A DNA stretch of 32,023 nt. Source: Tannerellaceae bacterium. GTDB taxonomy: Bacteria; Bacteroidota; Bacteroidia; Bacteroidales; Tannerellaceae. Shown here one piece after another: positions 17,151-26,593 of the stretch. Within the stretch, counting starts at the first letter, position 1. The number at the start of each line of letters is the position of its first letter. Below the pieces are notes generated by a model. It saw nothing but the letters and a program-made list of their open reading frames with translations, ran no database searches and was not told the origin of the DNA. The stretch is taken from contig JAJPZJ010000167.1 in NCBI GenBank assembly GCA_021204405.1, positions 1 to 32,023 of the forward strand, given 5' to 3'. A program made the translations under genes and the position numbers.

Positions 17151-18194
17151 TTATGATTTGTTAAGTTGCTTCTTCAATTCTTCAATTTCCCGTTGCAGTT
17201 TTCTCATTGTCCGGTACATCTCCGGTAAGCGGCTGAATATAGCGCTTGAACGGAAAAAATTCTTTGCTTCTATAGCCGGAGCACCCAATAAAGAAACGGG
17301 CTCTTTTATATCGCTGATAACTCCGGCCTGTGCTCCGAAATTCACATTGTCGGCAATGGTTATATGTCCGGCCAGGCCAGCCTGCCCACCAAATTTACAA
17401 TGCTTTCCAATTTTAGTTGAACCGGCAATACCTACCTGAGCTGCCATTACTGTATTTTCACCCACTTCTACATTATGGGCAATCATTACCAGATTGTCTA
17501 TTTTGGTTCCTTTACGAATAATGGTTGATTCCATTACAGCACGGTCGACAGTAGTGTTTGCACCGATCTCGATATCATCTTCCAGGATTACATTACCCAG
17601 TTGTGGTATTTTGTTATATTTTTTACCTTCCGAAGCGAAGCCGAATCCATCGGCACCGATCACTGCTCCTGAGTGGATGATACAGTTGTTACCAATAATA
17701 CACCCTTCATAAATAGAGACATGGGAATATATAATACAATTGTCACCCAGTTTTACATTATCGCCAATATAGGCATATGGATAAATCTGGCAATTATTTC
17801 CGATAGACGCGTTTTCACCAATATAAGCGAAATTACCCACATAACAGTTTTCTCCTATTATAGCAGTAGCTGCAGTAAATGCCCTGGCATCAATGCCCGA
17901 TTTTTTTACTTTTGTTTGCTCAACCATATTCAGTAACTGGGCAATAGCCATGTAGGCATTAGGAACTTTTACCAGGGTAGTAGGTATCTGTTGAGTAGGA
18001 GTAAAGTCATTATTTACCAGTACAATACTGGCGTTCGTAGTGTAAATATAATGCTCATATTTAAGGTTTGCCAGGAATGTAAGTGTACCTGCTTTCCCAT
18101 CTTCTATCTTTGAGAAATTGTTTACTTTGGTATCCGGATTACCCTCGACAGTTCCGCCAAGATATTCCGCAATTTGCTGGGCTGAAAACTCCAT
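17151..18194 (-). CDS. lpxD: UDP-3-O-(3-hydroxyacyl)glucosamine N-acyltransferase
   Basis: This 347-residue protein has an N-terminal uridine-binding domain (about residues 1-100), a beta-helix of hexapeptide repeats ([20 protein letters not shown] onward) and a C-terminal helix ([17 protein letters not shown]). The catalytic His is in [12 protein letters not shown] (about residue 240). LpxD adds the second acyl chain in lipid A synthesis. It is the first of the lpxD, lpxC-fabZ, lpxA block and follows pyrF after a 90-bp gap that holds no recognised signal. Confidence 0.95.
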   Translation of the reverse strand: MEFSAQQIAEYLGGTVEGNPDTKVNNFSKIEDGKAGTLTFLANLKYEHYIYTTNASIVLVNNDFTPTQQIPTTLVKVPNAYMAIAQLLNMVEQTKVKKSGIDARAFTAATAIIGENCYVGNFAYIGENASIGNNCQIYPYAYIGDNVKLGDNCIIYSHVSIYEGCIIGNNCIIHSGAVIGADGFGFASEGKKYNKIPQLGNVILEDDIEIGANTTVDRAVMESTIIRKGTKIDNLVMIAHNVEVGENTVMAAQVGIAGSTKIGKHCKFGGQAGLAGHITIADNVNFGAQAGVISDIKEPVSLLGAPAIEAKNFFRSSAIFSRLPEMYRTMRKLQREIEELKKQLNKS

Positions 18195-18284
18195 ACTGAA
18201 TGACTATGTTAAGATATTATGTATTATAAGTTAAATTTCTTTTTCAAATCTATAAAGGTGGTGAAAAAATCCATACTGCCTATC

Positions 18285-19121
18285 TCAGGCTGTAATTATT
18301 TTCTTTTCAAGCAGATAACCTGCCATTTCTTCCTGTACTTTACGCGCCTCTTCCTGTGCGGTAGCAGCAAAGTACTCACTACTGTCTGCATAAATAATGG
18401 CACGTGATGAATTAACAAGCAAACCACATTGGTTATTCATCCCGTAACGGGCAACTTCTTCCAGGCTGCCTTCCTGTGCGCCGACGCCTGGTACCAGCAG
18501 GAAGTGATCAGGTGCATGTTTACGGATATCAAGGAACATTTTTCCCTGTGTGGCACCGACAACAAACATCAGTTGTTCATCGGTAGCCCATTCCTGAGAT
18601 TTACGGAGCACCTTTTCAAATAATTTTTCGCCATTTGCATCCTCGGTAAACTGGAAATCGTGTGATCCTTTATTAGAAGTCAGTGCCAGCAGGATAACCC
18701 AGCTTTCAGGATAGAGAAGAAAAGGCTTTACACTGTCTTCTCCCATATAAGGAGCTACGGTTACGGCATGTACCTTGATATGATCGAAAAATGAACGTGC
18801 ATACATCTCGGAAGTATTTCCTATATCCCCCCGTTTAGCATCGGCAATAATAAACTGATCCGGATAATTTTCACGGATATAGGTTACTGTCTTTTCAAAA
18901 GAGAGCATTCCTTGCACCCCCAGACTTTCATAAAAAGCCAGGTTCGGTTTGTATGCGACGCAATAAGGAGTAGTTGCATCGACAATGGCTTTATTAAAAG
19001 CAAAAACCGGATCTTCTTCGGTCAGTAGATGTTTCGGGATTTTATTTATGTCGGTATCCAGTCCTACACAAAGGAAGGACTTTTTATTCCAGATGTTCTC
19101 AAATAATTCTTGTTTGTTCAT
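18285..19121 (-). CDS. pyrF: Orotidine 5'-phosphate decarboxylase (type 2)
   Basis: This 278-residue enzyme forms UMP from OMP in the last step of de novo pyrimidine synthesis. The catalytic [10 protein letters not shown] motif (about residues 93-102) and the VGATQG and VPGVGAQEG phosphate-binding loops are visible. The length and the [17 protein letters not shown] start are those of the long bacterial type 2 group rather than the E. coli type. It follows prfA by 22 bp and is probably co-transcribed with it. Confidence 0.95.
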   Translation of the reverse strand: MNKQELFENIWNKKSFLCVGLDTDINKIPKHLLTEEDPVFAFNKAIVDATTPYCVAYKPNLAFYESLGVQGMLSFEKTVTYIRENYPDQFIIADAKRGDIGNTSEMYARSFFDHIKVHAVTVAPYMGEDSVKPFLLYPESWVILLALTSNKGSHDFQFTEDANGEKLFEKVLRKSQEWATDEQLMFVVGATQGKMFLDIRKHAPDHFLLVPGVGAQEGSLEEVARYGMNNQCGLLVNSSRAIIYADSSEYFAATAQEEARKVQEEMAGYLLEKKIITA

Positions 19122-19143
19122 TTTTAGATGCTTATAAAATAAA

Positions 19144-20229
19144 TTATAGTTCGGCTTCTTTCAGCCTTTCTGCGTTTTCTGCTACGATCAGCTGGTCGAT
19201 ACAAGCCTGTATATCTCCATCCATAAAAGCAGATAAGTTATAGATCGTATAATTAATGCGATGGTCAGTAATCCTACCCTGTGGGTAATTATAAGTTCTG
19301 ATCTTGGCCGACCGGTCGCCCGACGAGACCATAGTTTTACGTTTCGAAGCAATTTCGTCGAGATACTTCTGGTACTCCATATTGTAAATACGGCTTCGCA
19401 GTTCGACCATTGCTTTTGCTTTATTCTTTAATTGCGATTTTTCATCCTGGCACTGAACTGTAATTCCAGTAGGTATGTGTACCAAACGGATAGCTGAATA
19501 GGTAGTGTTAACCGACTGGCCGCCGTGGCCTGAAGCACAGAATATATCGGTACGGATATCCGATTCCCTGATTTCCACATCAAACTCATTGGCTTCGGGG
19601 AGTACAGCAACAGTAGCAGCCGATGTGTGTACACGTCCCTGTGTTTCGGTTTGTGGTACACGCTGGACACGATGTACACCTGATTCATATTTCATAATAC
19701 CGTATACCCCTTCACCTTTAGCTGTGAAAATGATCTCTTTATATCCTCCGGCAGTACCTTCCGTATAACTAGTTACTTCGATCTTCCAGCCTTTTGATTC
19801 GCAGTATTTCACATACATACGGTACAGGTCACCGGCAAAGATAGCCGCTTCGTCACCTCCGGTACCTCCCCGAATCTCCACGATCGCATTTTTAGCATCC
19901 TGCGGGTCGGCTGGTACAAGGAGTAACTTTATCCTTTCTTCCAATTCCGGCAAGCGTGCAGTGCTACTATCCAGTTCGTCTTTGGCCATTTCCCTCATCT
20001 CAGGATCCTGCTCTGTTTCCAGTAATAATTTGGCCTCGGTGATACCTTCGAGTGTTTGTATATATTCAGCCCGTGCAGCTACAATTAGCTCCAGGTCATG
20101 ATATTCTTTATTTAATTTGACAAACCGTTTCATATCGGCAATTACCTCCGGATCTGTGATCAGGGTACCAACCTCTTCAAAACGGCTTACTAATCCGTCA
20201 AGTCTTGCTAATAAGCTATTTTCAGCCAT
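19144..20229 (-). CDS. prfA: Peptide chain release factor 1
   Basis: This 361-residue class I release factor ends translation at UAA and UAG. The GGQ motif in [11 protein letters not shown] (about residue 235) triggers peptidyl-tRNA hydrolysis, preceded by the [18 protein letters not shown] segment of the family, and the [20 protein letters not shown] region is typical. The release-factor-1 identity rather than RF2 follows from the lack of the RF2 programmed frameshift and from its length. It lies 16 bp after purM. Confidence 0.96.
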   Translation of the reverse strand: MAENSLLARLDGLVSRFEEVGTLITDPEVIADMKRFVKLNKEYHDLELIVAARAEYIQTLEGITEAKLLLETEQDPEMREMAKDELDSSTARLPELEERIKLLLVPADPQDAKNAIVEIRGGTGGDEAAIFAGDLYRMYVKYCESKGWKIEVTSYTEGTAGGYKEIIFTAKGEGVYGIMKYESGVHRVQRVPQTETQGRVHTSAATVAVLPEANEFDVEIRESDIRTDIFCASGHGGQSVNTTYSAIRLVHIPTGITVQCQDEKSQLKNKAKAMVELRSRIYNMEYQKYLDEIASKRKTMVSSGDRSAKIRTYNYPQGRITDHRINYTIYNLSAFMDGDIQACIDQLIVAENAERLKEAEL

Positions 20230-20245
20230 TAATACTTTTTACTAC

Positions 20246-21412
20246 TTAGTAGATAAAGCGTCCTTTTTCGCTTTCTATTATTAATTCATTCTTATCGGCA
20301 TCTTCTACAAATCCGACGATATGTGCATCGATGCCAAATTGTTTTGCAATTGCTATTACTTCTTCTGCAAACTCAGGTGCAATATATACCTCCATCCGGT
20401 GTCCCATATTGAATACCTTATACATTTCGCTCCACTCGGTTCCGCTTTGCTCCTGGATAATCCGGAACAGGGGGGGGATAGGGAACAGGTTATTCTTGGT
20501 GATGCGTTTGTTTGTTACGAAATGCATTACTTTGGTTTGTGCCCCACCTGAACAGTGTACCATACCGTGTATCTCTTTACGTAATTTATCCAGTATTACT
20601 TTTATTACCGGAGCATAGGTACGGGTAGGAGAGAGTACTAACTGGCCAGCATCTATTCCCAGTTCTTCTATACAATCGGTTAATTTAAGTTTTCCGGAAT
20701 ATACCAGGCCGGCCGGAACTGAAGAGTCATAGCTTTCCGGATATTTCTGTGCCAGATAATTGGCAAATACATCATGGCGGGCCGAAGTAAGTCCGTTGCT
20801 TCCCATTCCACCATTATATTTGTTTTCGTAAGTAGCCTGTCCGTAAGAGGCCATCCCCACGATTACATCACTACCCTGTATGCGGCTGTTGTCTATTACG
20901 TCGCTACGTTTCATCCGGCAGGTAACCGTACTGTCTACAATAATCGTACGTACCAGATCACCTACGTCTGCAGTTTCACCTCCTGTGGCATAACAACCCA
21001 CGCCCATTCCCTGTAATTCGGTCAGCAATTCATCCGTACCGTTAATAATGGCACTGATCACTTCTCCCGGGATCAGGTGTTTATTGCGGCCAATGGTTGA
21101 GGATACCAGAATATTATCTGTAGCACCTATACAAAGCAGGTCGTCAATATTCATAATCAACGCATCTTGTGCAATCCCTTTCCATGCAGACAGGTCACCT
21201 GTTTCTTTCCAGTACATATAAGCCAGCGACGACTTGGTACCAGCTCCGTCTGCATGCATAATATTACAATAATCCGGATCACCACCCAGGATATCCGGTA
21301 TGATTTTACAGAATGCATGAGGGAAAATCCCCTTATCGATATTCTTTATTGCGTTGTGAACATCTTCTTTGGATGCGGATACACCGCGCAGATTATAACG
21401 TTGGTCACTCAT
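20246..21412 (-). CDS. purM: Phosphoribosylformylglycinamidine cyclo-ligase (AIR synthetase)
   Basis: This protein of about 388 residues closes the imidazole ring in purine synthesis with ATP. It has the PurM/HypE layout: an N-terminal ATP-binding half with MHADGAGTKSSLAYMYW and DALIMNIDDLLCIGA, then the GCYATGGETADVGDL loop. The C-terminal half contains GMVHCSGGAQTKVMHF and GHRMEVYI. The ATG at 21412 (MSDQRYNLRGVSASKEDVH) is chosen because an upstream in-frame GTG at 21433 falls within a -7 box at 21433-21440. Confidence 0.93.
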   Translation of the reverse strand: MSDQRYNLRGVSASKEDVHNAIKNIDKGIFPHAFCKIIPDILGGDPDYCNIMHADGAGTKSSLAYMYWKETGDLSAWKGIAQDALIMNIDDLLCIGATDNILVSSTIGRNKHLIPGEVISAIINGTDELLTELQGMGVGCYATGGETADVGDLVRTIIVDSTVTCRMKRSDVIDNSRIQGSDVIVGMASYGQATYENKYNGGMGSNGLTSARHDVFANYLAQKYPESYDSSVPAGLVYSGKLKLTDCIEELGIDAGQLVLSPTRTYAPVIKVILDKLRKEIHGMVHCSGGAQTKVMHFVTNKRITKNNLFPIPPLFRIIQEQSGTEWSEMYKVFNMGHRMEVYIAPEFAEEVIAIAKQFGIDAHIVGFVEDADKNELIIESEKGRFIY

Positions 21413-21432
21413 TGTTTTTCTATATTTGGACA

Positions 21433-21440
21433 CAAAGATA
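21433..21440 (-). promoter_or_regulatory. Candidate -7 box for the purM-prfA-pyrF unit
   Basis: The minus strand reads TATCTTTG, matching TAnnTTTG, 21 bp before the ATG at 21412. It separates purM from the glucosaminidase gene upstream. Confidence 0.48.
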
Positions 21441-21455
21441 CTATTTTTTACATTA

Positions 21456-22367
21456 TTATCTAAGCTTTAGTACATCTCCCTCTTTTGGAACATATTCCAC
21501 CGACTTTTTATTCATTTTATACAGGTTGTCGATGCATATACCATATTTTTGTGAGATACTATGCATAGATTCACCGATTTGTACCGTATGATGATAATAA
21601 GGTTTATCCGCTTTTTTCTTTTTCTTTTCCAGATAAACGATATCTCCTTTCTGAAGCGGGAAACCAGCCGGTACCTCATTAAACTTCATCAGGTTTTTTG
21701 CTTTAAAACCGGTTGAGCACGCAATCGTTTCAAATGTATCATTGGCTCTGGCATATACATATAAGAGCCCATGTATCCGATACATAGTCATACGGGCGGT
21801 GGCCGGAGCAGTTGTTACAGGAGTAGCAGTTTTCTGAACTTTGCCCGAATCATAGCGGTAAAGTTCAGAATCTTCAATTACTTTGATCAGCTTGTTGGCA
21901 TAAGCCTTATCTGTGGCATATCCGCATTTTTGCAAACCCCTGGCCCAACCTTTGTAATCTTTGATATTTAATTTAAAGAGAGAAGCATACCGTGAACGTT
22001 CCGCCAGGAAGCGGGAGTGGTCTTCATACGATTCTTCTACATTTTTATATTTACAGAAGCATTCTCCACGCAGGTCGTCATCATGGTATACACGTCCGCC
22101 TTTCCAGTCGGAATGGCATTTGATGCCAAAATGGTTGTTGAAACGTTTAGCCAGGTCGCTCTGACCAGCTCCCGACTCCAGTAGTCCCTGGGCCAGCGTA
22201 ATGCTGGCTGGTATCTTGTATTTTTTCTGGTGCTCTACTGCTAAACCGCTATATTGTTTGATATATTTTTCGTAAGAAGGGTTTTTCCGAACGCCGGAGG
22301 CGTTTATTGAAGTATAAAACAGAGTCAGTATAAAAAGTATACAGAAGTTCCGGAGTGTTATATACAT
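21456..22367 (-). CDS. Exported glucosaminidase-domain protein with two LysM motifs
   Basis: This protein of about 303 residues has a signal peptide (MYITLRNFCILFILTLFYTS). A glucosaminidase/muramidase domain follows (about residues 35-180, ITLAQGLLESGAGQSDLAKR then NHFGIKCHSDWKGG, with the catalytic Glu in LLESG). The C terminus has two LysM-like modules (about residues 200-250 and 260-303) that bind peptidoglycan, so it probably cleaves cell-wall glycan in the periplasm. The ATG at 22367 is chosen over an in-frame TTG at 22454, because a -7 box at 22394-22401 lies between. It is a probable cell-wall remodelling enzyme; the exact bond cut is not certain. Confidence 0.9.
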   Translation of the reverse strand: MYITLRNFCILFILTLFYTSINASGVRKNPSYEKYIKQYSGLAVEHQKKYKIPASITLAQGLLESGAGQSDLAKRFNNHFGIKCHSDWKGGRVYHDDDLRGECFCKYKNVEESYEDHSRFLAERSRYASLFKLNIKDYKGWARGLQKCGYATDKAYANKLIKVIEDSELYRYDSGKVQKTATPVTTAPATARMTMYRIHGLLYVYARANDTFETIACSTGFKAKNLMKFNEVPAGFPLQKGDIVYLEKKKKKADKPYYHHTVQIGESMHSISQKYGICIDNLYKMNKKSVEYVPKEGDVLKLR

Positions 22368-22393
22368 GGTATCCAATTCTTTTTTAATTTTCG

Positions 22394-22401
22394 CAAAGAT
22401 A
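22394..22401 (-). promoter_or_regulatory. Candidate -7 box for the glucosaminidase gene
   Basis: The minus strand reads TATCTTTG, 26 bp before the ATG at 22367, matching TAnnTTTG and fixing the short start. Confidence 0.45.
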
Positions 22402-22512
22402 TATTTTTCTGAAAAACATTTGTTATATTTGTTTATAAATTGTTCTTCTTTCAATTAATATTTTAAACGTTGAAACAGATATATTTAGTACATCCAGATA
22501 AGTTAAAGAAGT

Positions 22513-23007
22513 ATGAAAGAAGTAAGCCTTTCTTTAGATTACCATATTTACCGGCTGGCCGAGCTTCCTGCCGGGTATGCCGGGCTATTGGCAAGGGCAC
22601 GGGAAGCCACGGAAAATGCTTATATCCCTTACTCCGGATTCCGGGTAGGATGTGCTTTATTATTGGCTAATGGAGCGGTAGTTACCGGAAGCAACCAGGA
22701 GAATGTAGCTTATCCTTCCGGGCTATGTGCTGAACGGGTGGCTCTTTTCCACGCCGGACATGCTTATCCGCATATTCCGGTGTTAGCCATAGCTATTTCT
22801 GCTGTGGCGTCCGACGGTTCGTTGCCGTTTGTTTCACCCTGCGGAGCCTGCCGGCAGGTGTTATTGGAAACGGAAAGCCGGGGTGGAAAAACGATTACCA
22901 TCTTATTGGATGGGCCTGAAGGGGTGGTAAGAATCGATGGCGTACAAGGGCTTCTTCCTTTCAGTTTTGGTACGGATTATAGGTCTTCTTTTAATCCGAA
23001 AGGATAA
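22513..23007 (+). CDS. cdd: Cytidine deaminase
   Basis: This 164-residue zinc enzyme deaminates cytidine and deoxycytidine in salvage. The zinc and proton-shuttle motifs NVAYPSGLCAERVALF (Cys-Ala-Glu) and SPCGACRQVLLE (PCxxC) are intact, and the YIPYSGFRVGCALL segment is typical. An N-terminal extension of about 25 residues before the core is normal in Bacteroidetes. It stands alone, divergent from the glucosaminidase gene and convergent with the transporter gene 21 bp away. Confidence 0.95.
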   Translation: MKEVSLSLDYHIYRLAELPAGYAGLLARAREATENAYIPYSGFRVGCALLLANGAVVTGSNQENVAYPSGLCAERVALFHAGHAYPHIPVLAIAISAVASDGSLPFVSPCGACRQVLLETESRGGKTITILLDGPEGVVRIDGVQGLLPFSFGTDYRSSFNPKG

Positions 23008-23028
23008 ATCTTCAACGAAAACACATTC

Positions 23029-23958
23029 CTATATTGCACGCGAAACAATTTTATTACGGATCCTCCGTAAAGTTTTGTATATAACTTTAGAAAGGATAAT
23101 CATGCTAACTGCAACAATGATCAGGAAAATACCCAGCCCGATATCCAGTGTAAAAGGTTCGTGAAATATCAGTACTCCTACCAATACTGCTGTAACTGGT
23201 TCGGTTGCACCTAGTACGGAAGTAAGGGTACCGCCGATGGCCTGTACGGCTTTTATCAGGGTAATATTGGATACTACTGTTGGAATAACGGCCAGTAAAA
23301 GCAGGTTAATGCTACCAGGTATATCAGGAATCGGCTGGATGCCGGAACCGACCATTGCTTTAAACATAAAAAGAAATGTATTGATGATAAATACATAAAA
23401 GGTGATCTTCCATCCCGGCAATTGCCTTATTCCCGATTTATTAACCGTCACAATATAAAGAGCATATCCTATGGCCGATATCAATACTAAAAAGATTCCA
23501 GCCAATGTGATTTGGTTATCTCCTTCGCTGATGGATAGACGGGCTACCCCGCAAATGGCCAGGAAAATAGCAAAAAGTGTTATCGGAGAAGCTTTTTCCC
23601 TGAAAAAAAGGAGCATCAGCAACGTAACAAATACCGGATAAGTGAAATGCAGGGTAGTGGCAATTCCGGCTGCCATAAAGCTATAGCCCCAGAATAAAAA
23701 GGTAGCCGAAATAAAATAAAAAAGACCCAACAGGCATAGGGCGGGGATATCTTTTCTGTTAATCTTAATATCTTGCTGCCGGATTTTAATCAGTATGGCC
23801 ATTACGATTGAGGCCAGTAGGAAACGGTAGAATGAAATCGACTCATATCCTAACCCTTTAGCCATTACCGGTAATACAAAAAGTGGAATCAGGCCGAATG
23901 TAGCCGAAGTAATTATACCATATAAAAAACCTTTTATTTTATCCATACCTGAAGCCAT
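23029..23958 (-). CDS. EamA-family (DMT) transporter
   Basis: This protein of up to 309 residues has about ten hydrophobic segments and two EamA repeats, the second beginning near residue 155 (AGIFLVLISAIGYALYIVTV). It is an inner-membrane drug/metabolite-type carrier whose substrate cannot be read from sequence. The C terminus is basic. The start at 23958 (MASG) lies only 3 bp after the U tract of a hairpin; the next Met at 23946 (MDKIKGFLYG) is about equally likely and resembles family starts. Confidence 0.88.
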   Translation of the reverse strand: MASGMDKIKGFLYGIITSATFGLIPLFVLPVMAKGLGYESISFYRFLLASIVMAILIKIRQQDIKINRKDIPALCLLGLFYFISATFLFWGYSFMAAGIATTLHFTYPVFVTLLMLLFFREKASPITLFAIFLAICGVARLSISEGDNQITLAGIFLVLISAIGYALYIVTVNKSGIRQLPGWKITFYVFIINTFLFMFKAMVGSGIQPIPDIPGSINLLLLAVIPTVVSNITLIKAVQAIGGTLTSVLGATEPVTAVLVGVLIFHEPFTLDIGLGIFLIIVAVSMIILSKVIYKTLRRIRNKIVSRAI

Positions 23959-23960
23959 AT

Positions 23961-23995
23961 AAAAAGCCGCGAACTGTATCAGGTGTCGCGGCTTT
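23961..23995 (-). terminator. Rho-independent terminator after the DJ-1/PfpI gene
   Basis: On the minus strand AAAGCCGCGA pairs with TCGCGGCTTT (10 bp) around a 13-nt loop, with T5 at 23961-23965. It lies directly upstream of the EamA gene start. Confidence 0.85.
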
Positions 23996-24018
23996 CCAGT
24001 ATATAAGTAGTATTTGTA

Positions 24019-24567
24019 TTATTTCAGTAATAATCCGGAAGCAACTTCATCCGCCTTTTCTTTACCTGTCAGATAGGTAACCAGTGCCAGTGCAAACTCC
24101 ATCACTAAGCCCGGCCCCCGCCCGGTGATTACATTGCCATCTACTTCAACCGCGTTACCTGTAACAGTAGCACCGGTCAGTAAATCTTCAAAACTTGGAT
24201 AGCATGTGGCTCTGCGTTCTTCTAATATACCTAGCCCTCCTAATACCAGCGGAGCAGCACAGATGGCAGCTACCAGCTTACCATTGTCATATTGGCTGGC
24301 AAGTACCTCGCGTAATGGTTCGCAATTGTTCAGGTTGGTACTACCCGGCATACCTCCCGGTAATACAAGCGCATCGGCACCGGAAAGATCCGTACCTGTT
24401 AATACGGCATCAGCCATAACAGATATCCCGTGTGCACCTATCACCTCTTTACTGTCCGAAATAGAAACAGTTACGGTGTCAATACCTCCACGACGTAGAA
24501 TGTCGATGGTTCCGATGGCTTCCATCTCTTCGAAGCCTGCTGCTAAAAATACAAACGCTTTCTTCAT
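24019..24567 (-). CDS. DJ-1/PfpI family protein
   Basis: This 182-residue protein is of the DJ-1/ThiJ/PfpI type. It has the nucleophile-elbow cysteine in AAICAAPLVLGGLGIL (Cys at about residue 104) and the conserved Glu near residue 15 (FEEMEAIGTIDILRRGG). Members act as glyoxalase/deglycase-like or chaperone-like proteins, and the specific activity is not predictable. It follows the TonB-like gene by 15 bp and is the last gene before a terminator. Confidence 0.92.
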   Translation of the reverse strand: MKKAFVFLAAGFEEMEAIGTIDILRRGGIDTVTVSISDSKEVIGAHGISVMADAVLTGTDLSGADALVLPGGMPGSTNLNNCEPLREVLASQYDNGKLVAAICAAPLVLGGLGILEERRATCYPSFEDLLTGATVTGNAVEVDGNVITGRGPGLVMEFALALVTYLTGKEKADEVASGLLLK

Positions 24568-24582
24568 AACGATTTTAATTTA

Positions 24583-25395
24583 TTATTTAAGCTTATAGAG
24601 GTAAGTAATCGTACCACTCTGGTTGTTTGCGCCGTTTATGCTGTTAAATTTAGCTTTTTTAGCCGCATCAATAGCACTTTTCCGCATGGAGGCATTGTCG
24701 ATATTGGTTCCTCTGCCTATCTCTGCAGATATGACGTTTCCTTTCGGATCGACAGTGATGCTGATCACGATGCGGCCCTCTTCCTGTACGATATAGGCGG
24801 GACGGGGTAAACCTCCTGCTCCGATAGATCTCCCGTTGAGGTTGAATGAATCATAGCCACCGATACCCTCATTGGCTCCCTGGTCGGAATTCCCGAAAGG
24901 ACTTCCCTGGTTGCCGGTTCCTGCTGTTGCATCGCCCTGGCTGGCAGTAGAGGCACTTTCGGCACCAAATGCTCCGGCTACCCGGTTACTGATCGCCTGC
25001 TCACGTCTGCGCTGTTCTTCCGCTAAGCGCTGGCGTTCGGCCTCTTCCCGGCGTTTACGTTCTTCCTCCTCTTTACGTTTCCGCTCCTCTTCCTGTTTTG
25101 CTGCATCGGCTAAAGCTACACTTTCTTCCATATCCTGTGTAACCAGTTCCTCTTTTGCTACCTGTTCCGGCGCAGGAGGAGGGGAAGTAGTTGTTTCCTG
25201 CGGAAGTTCATGGCCGGTAAACTCAGGCTCAAACATGCCGGCAGCCGAGTCGACATTACCGAAATTAACCAGTATACCACCGTCTTCTTCAGGTACGACA
25301 GTACGCAATACCGTATACCACAGGATGAGCAGGATCACCAGATGGAATAACACTGTACCTACAGCACTGTATATGTCATCTTTTGTGAATTTCAT
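24583..25395 (-). CDS. TonB/TolA-like energy-transducing protein
   Basis: This 270-residue protein has one N-terminal membrane helix (LFHLVILLILWYTVL, about residues 16-30). A Pro/Glu-rich stretch follows, then a long charged helix (about residues 103-140, KRKEEEERKRREEAERQRL), a Gly/Asn-rich linker and a C-terminal TonB-type domain (about residues 195-270, ISITVDPKGNVISAEIGRGT). The charged helix is more like TolA than classic TonB. It lies in an exbB-exbD-tonB order (2 bp after exbD) and would couple the proton motive force to the outer membrane. Its outer-membrane partners are unknown. Confidence 0.9.
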   Translation of the reverse strand: MKFTKDDIYSAVGTVLFHLVILLILWYTVLRTVVPEEDGGILVNFGNVDSAAGMFEPEFTGHELPQETTTSPPPAPEQVAKEELVTQDMEESVALADAAKQEEERKRKEEEERKRREEAERQRLAEEQRRREQAISNRVAGAFGAESASTASQGDATAGTGNQGSPFGNSDQGANEGIGGYDSFNLNGRSIGAGGLPRPAYIVQEEGRIVISITVDPKGNVISAEIGRGTNIDNASMRKSAIDAAKKAKFNSINGANNQSGTITYLYKLK

Positions 25396-25397
25396 AA

Positions 25398-25811
25398 CTA
25401 TTTCCTCTGCGGACGGGTAGCAAGTACCATCTTGAATTTATTCTCGTTCGCGATATTCAGTATCTTTACAATCTCTTTATAGGGAACTGTCTCGTCGGCA
25501 TACAGAGCCACGAACATTTCCGGTTCTTTATTGTAACTATCCTGTAGGAAAGGGGTGATCTCGTCAAACGAAACCTGCATTTCCCGCTGGTTGCCAAACG
25601 CAACATAGTAGTTGAGGTTGGCATCGATCGTGACCCGTGTCAGTGGTTTGGCTGCCGTTTGCTTCTGTGCCTGTGGCAGGGTAACCTTAATGGCATTGGG
25701 GATCACTACGGTGGAAGTTACCATAAAGAAGATCAGCAACAGGAAGATGACGTCGGTCATCGAAGCCATGCTGAAACTTTCATTTATTTTTATTCTTCTT
25801 TTTAATCCCAT
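25398..25811 (-). CDS. ExbD/TolR family biopolymer transport protein
   Basis: This 137-residue protein has one membrane helix (about residues 18-36, MTDVIFLLLIFFMVTSTVVI) with the conserved Asp at about residue 20 that carries protons. A periplasmic domain follows (about residues 45-137). It forms the proton channel with the ExbB gene upstream (32-bp gap). The length is usual for the family. Confidence 0.94.
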   Translation of the reverse strand: MGLKRRIKINESFSMASMTDVIFLLLIFFMVTSTVVIPNAIKVTLPQAQKQTAAKPLTRVTIDANLNYYVAFGNQREMQVSFDEITPFLQDSYNKEPEMFVALYADETVPYKEIVKILNIANENKFKMVLATRPQRK

Positions 25812-25843
25812 AGTTTCCGGATATATCTGACAGACGCTGTCGG

Positions 25844-26554
25844 TTAATTAGCAGGTTCGTTCAATAAATCCATAAACTCCATAGTACTGGCTTCCATCTT
25901 ATTTACTACATTGTCTACCTGCGATACCAGGTAGTTATAGGCAAACAAGGTAATAATACCCACTACCAATCCGGCCACTGTAGTAACCAATGCTTCATAA
26001 ATACCACCCGAAAGCAGTGCTACGTCAACGTTTGTGCCGGCATTCGCCATATCAAAAAATGCACGTACCATACCGGTTACCGTACCCAGGAATCCCAACA
26101 TCGGCGCTCCTGCCGCAGTAGTGGCGATAATAGGAAAGCCTTTTCCCAGTTTGGCTACTTCCAGGTTACCTACATTTTCGATGGCAACCAATACATCATT
26201 CATTGGACGGCCCAGCCGGGTGATCCCTTTTTCTATCATACGGGCTGAAGGTGTGTTGGTACTGCGGCACAGATTCAGTGCCGAATCGATTTTACCTTCA
26301 TGTATATAGTCTTTTATACGGTTCATGAACGTTTCATCCTGTTTGCCTGCGCGACGGATCACCAGTAAACGCTGGATAAAGATATAAGTTGCCAACAGGG
26401 ATAGAAGCAACAATACGATCATGATCCATCCGCCTTTAAAGGCCAGGTCGATCACATTGATTTCTGCTTCGGTCGGCATTGTCACTGTTGTTAAATCAGG
26501 TAATTCATCTGCAACTTGTGTCCCGATTGCTTGCAGGGATAGTAAGATACTCAT
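25844..26554 (-). CDS. ExbB/TolQ/MotA family proton channel protein
   Basis: This 236-residue protein has an N-terminal membrane helix (WIMIVLLLLSLLATYIFIQR, about residues 43-62) and two later helices (about residues 138-162 with GTVTGMVRAFFDMA, and 180-205 with ALVTTVAGLVVGIITLFAYN). Together with ExbD it forms the inner-membrane motor. It begins 39 bp after the end of pdxJ and is probably in one unit with pdxJ, exbD, the TonB-like gene and the PfpI gene. Confidence 0.93.
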   Translation of the reverse strand: MSILLSLQAIGTQVADELPDLTTVTMPTEAEINVIDLAFKGGWIMIVLLLLSLLATYIFIQRLLVIRRAGKQDETFMNRIKDYIHEGKIDSALNLCRSTNTPSARMIEKGITRLGRPMNDVLVAIENVGNLEVAKLGKGFPIIATTAAGAPMLGFLGTVTGMVRAFFDMANAGTNVDVALLSGGIYEALVTTVAGLVVGIITLFAYNYLVSQVDNVVNKMEASTMEFMDLLNEPAN

Positions 26555-26593
26555 ACGTGTTTGACTTATTCAGTTAAGTTAATATTCAGTTTT

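Noticed and set aside
16745-17164. 139-residue open frame antisense to lpxC-fabZ
   Set aside because: It lies within the conserved LpxC domain on the other strand and has no recognisable domain.
22470-22670. 66-residue open frame overlapping the start of cdd
   Set aside because: Cytidine deaminase with all motifs occupies the other frame from 22513.
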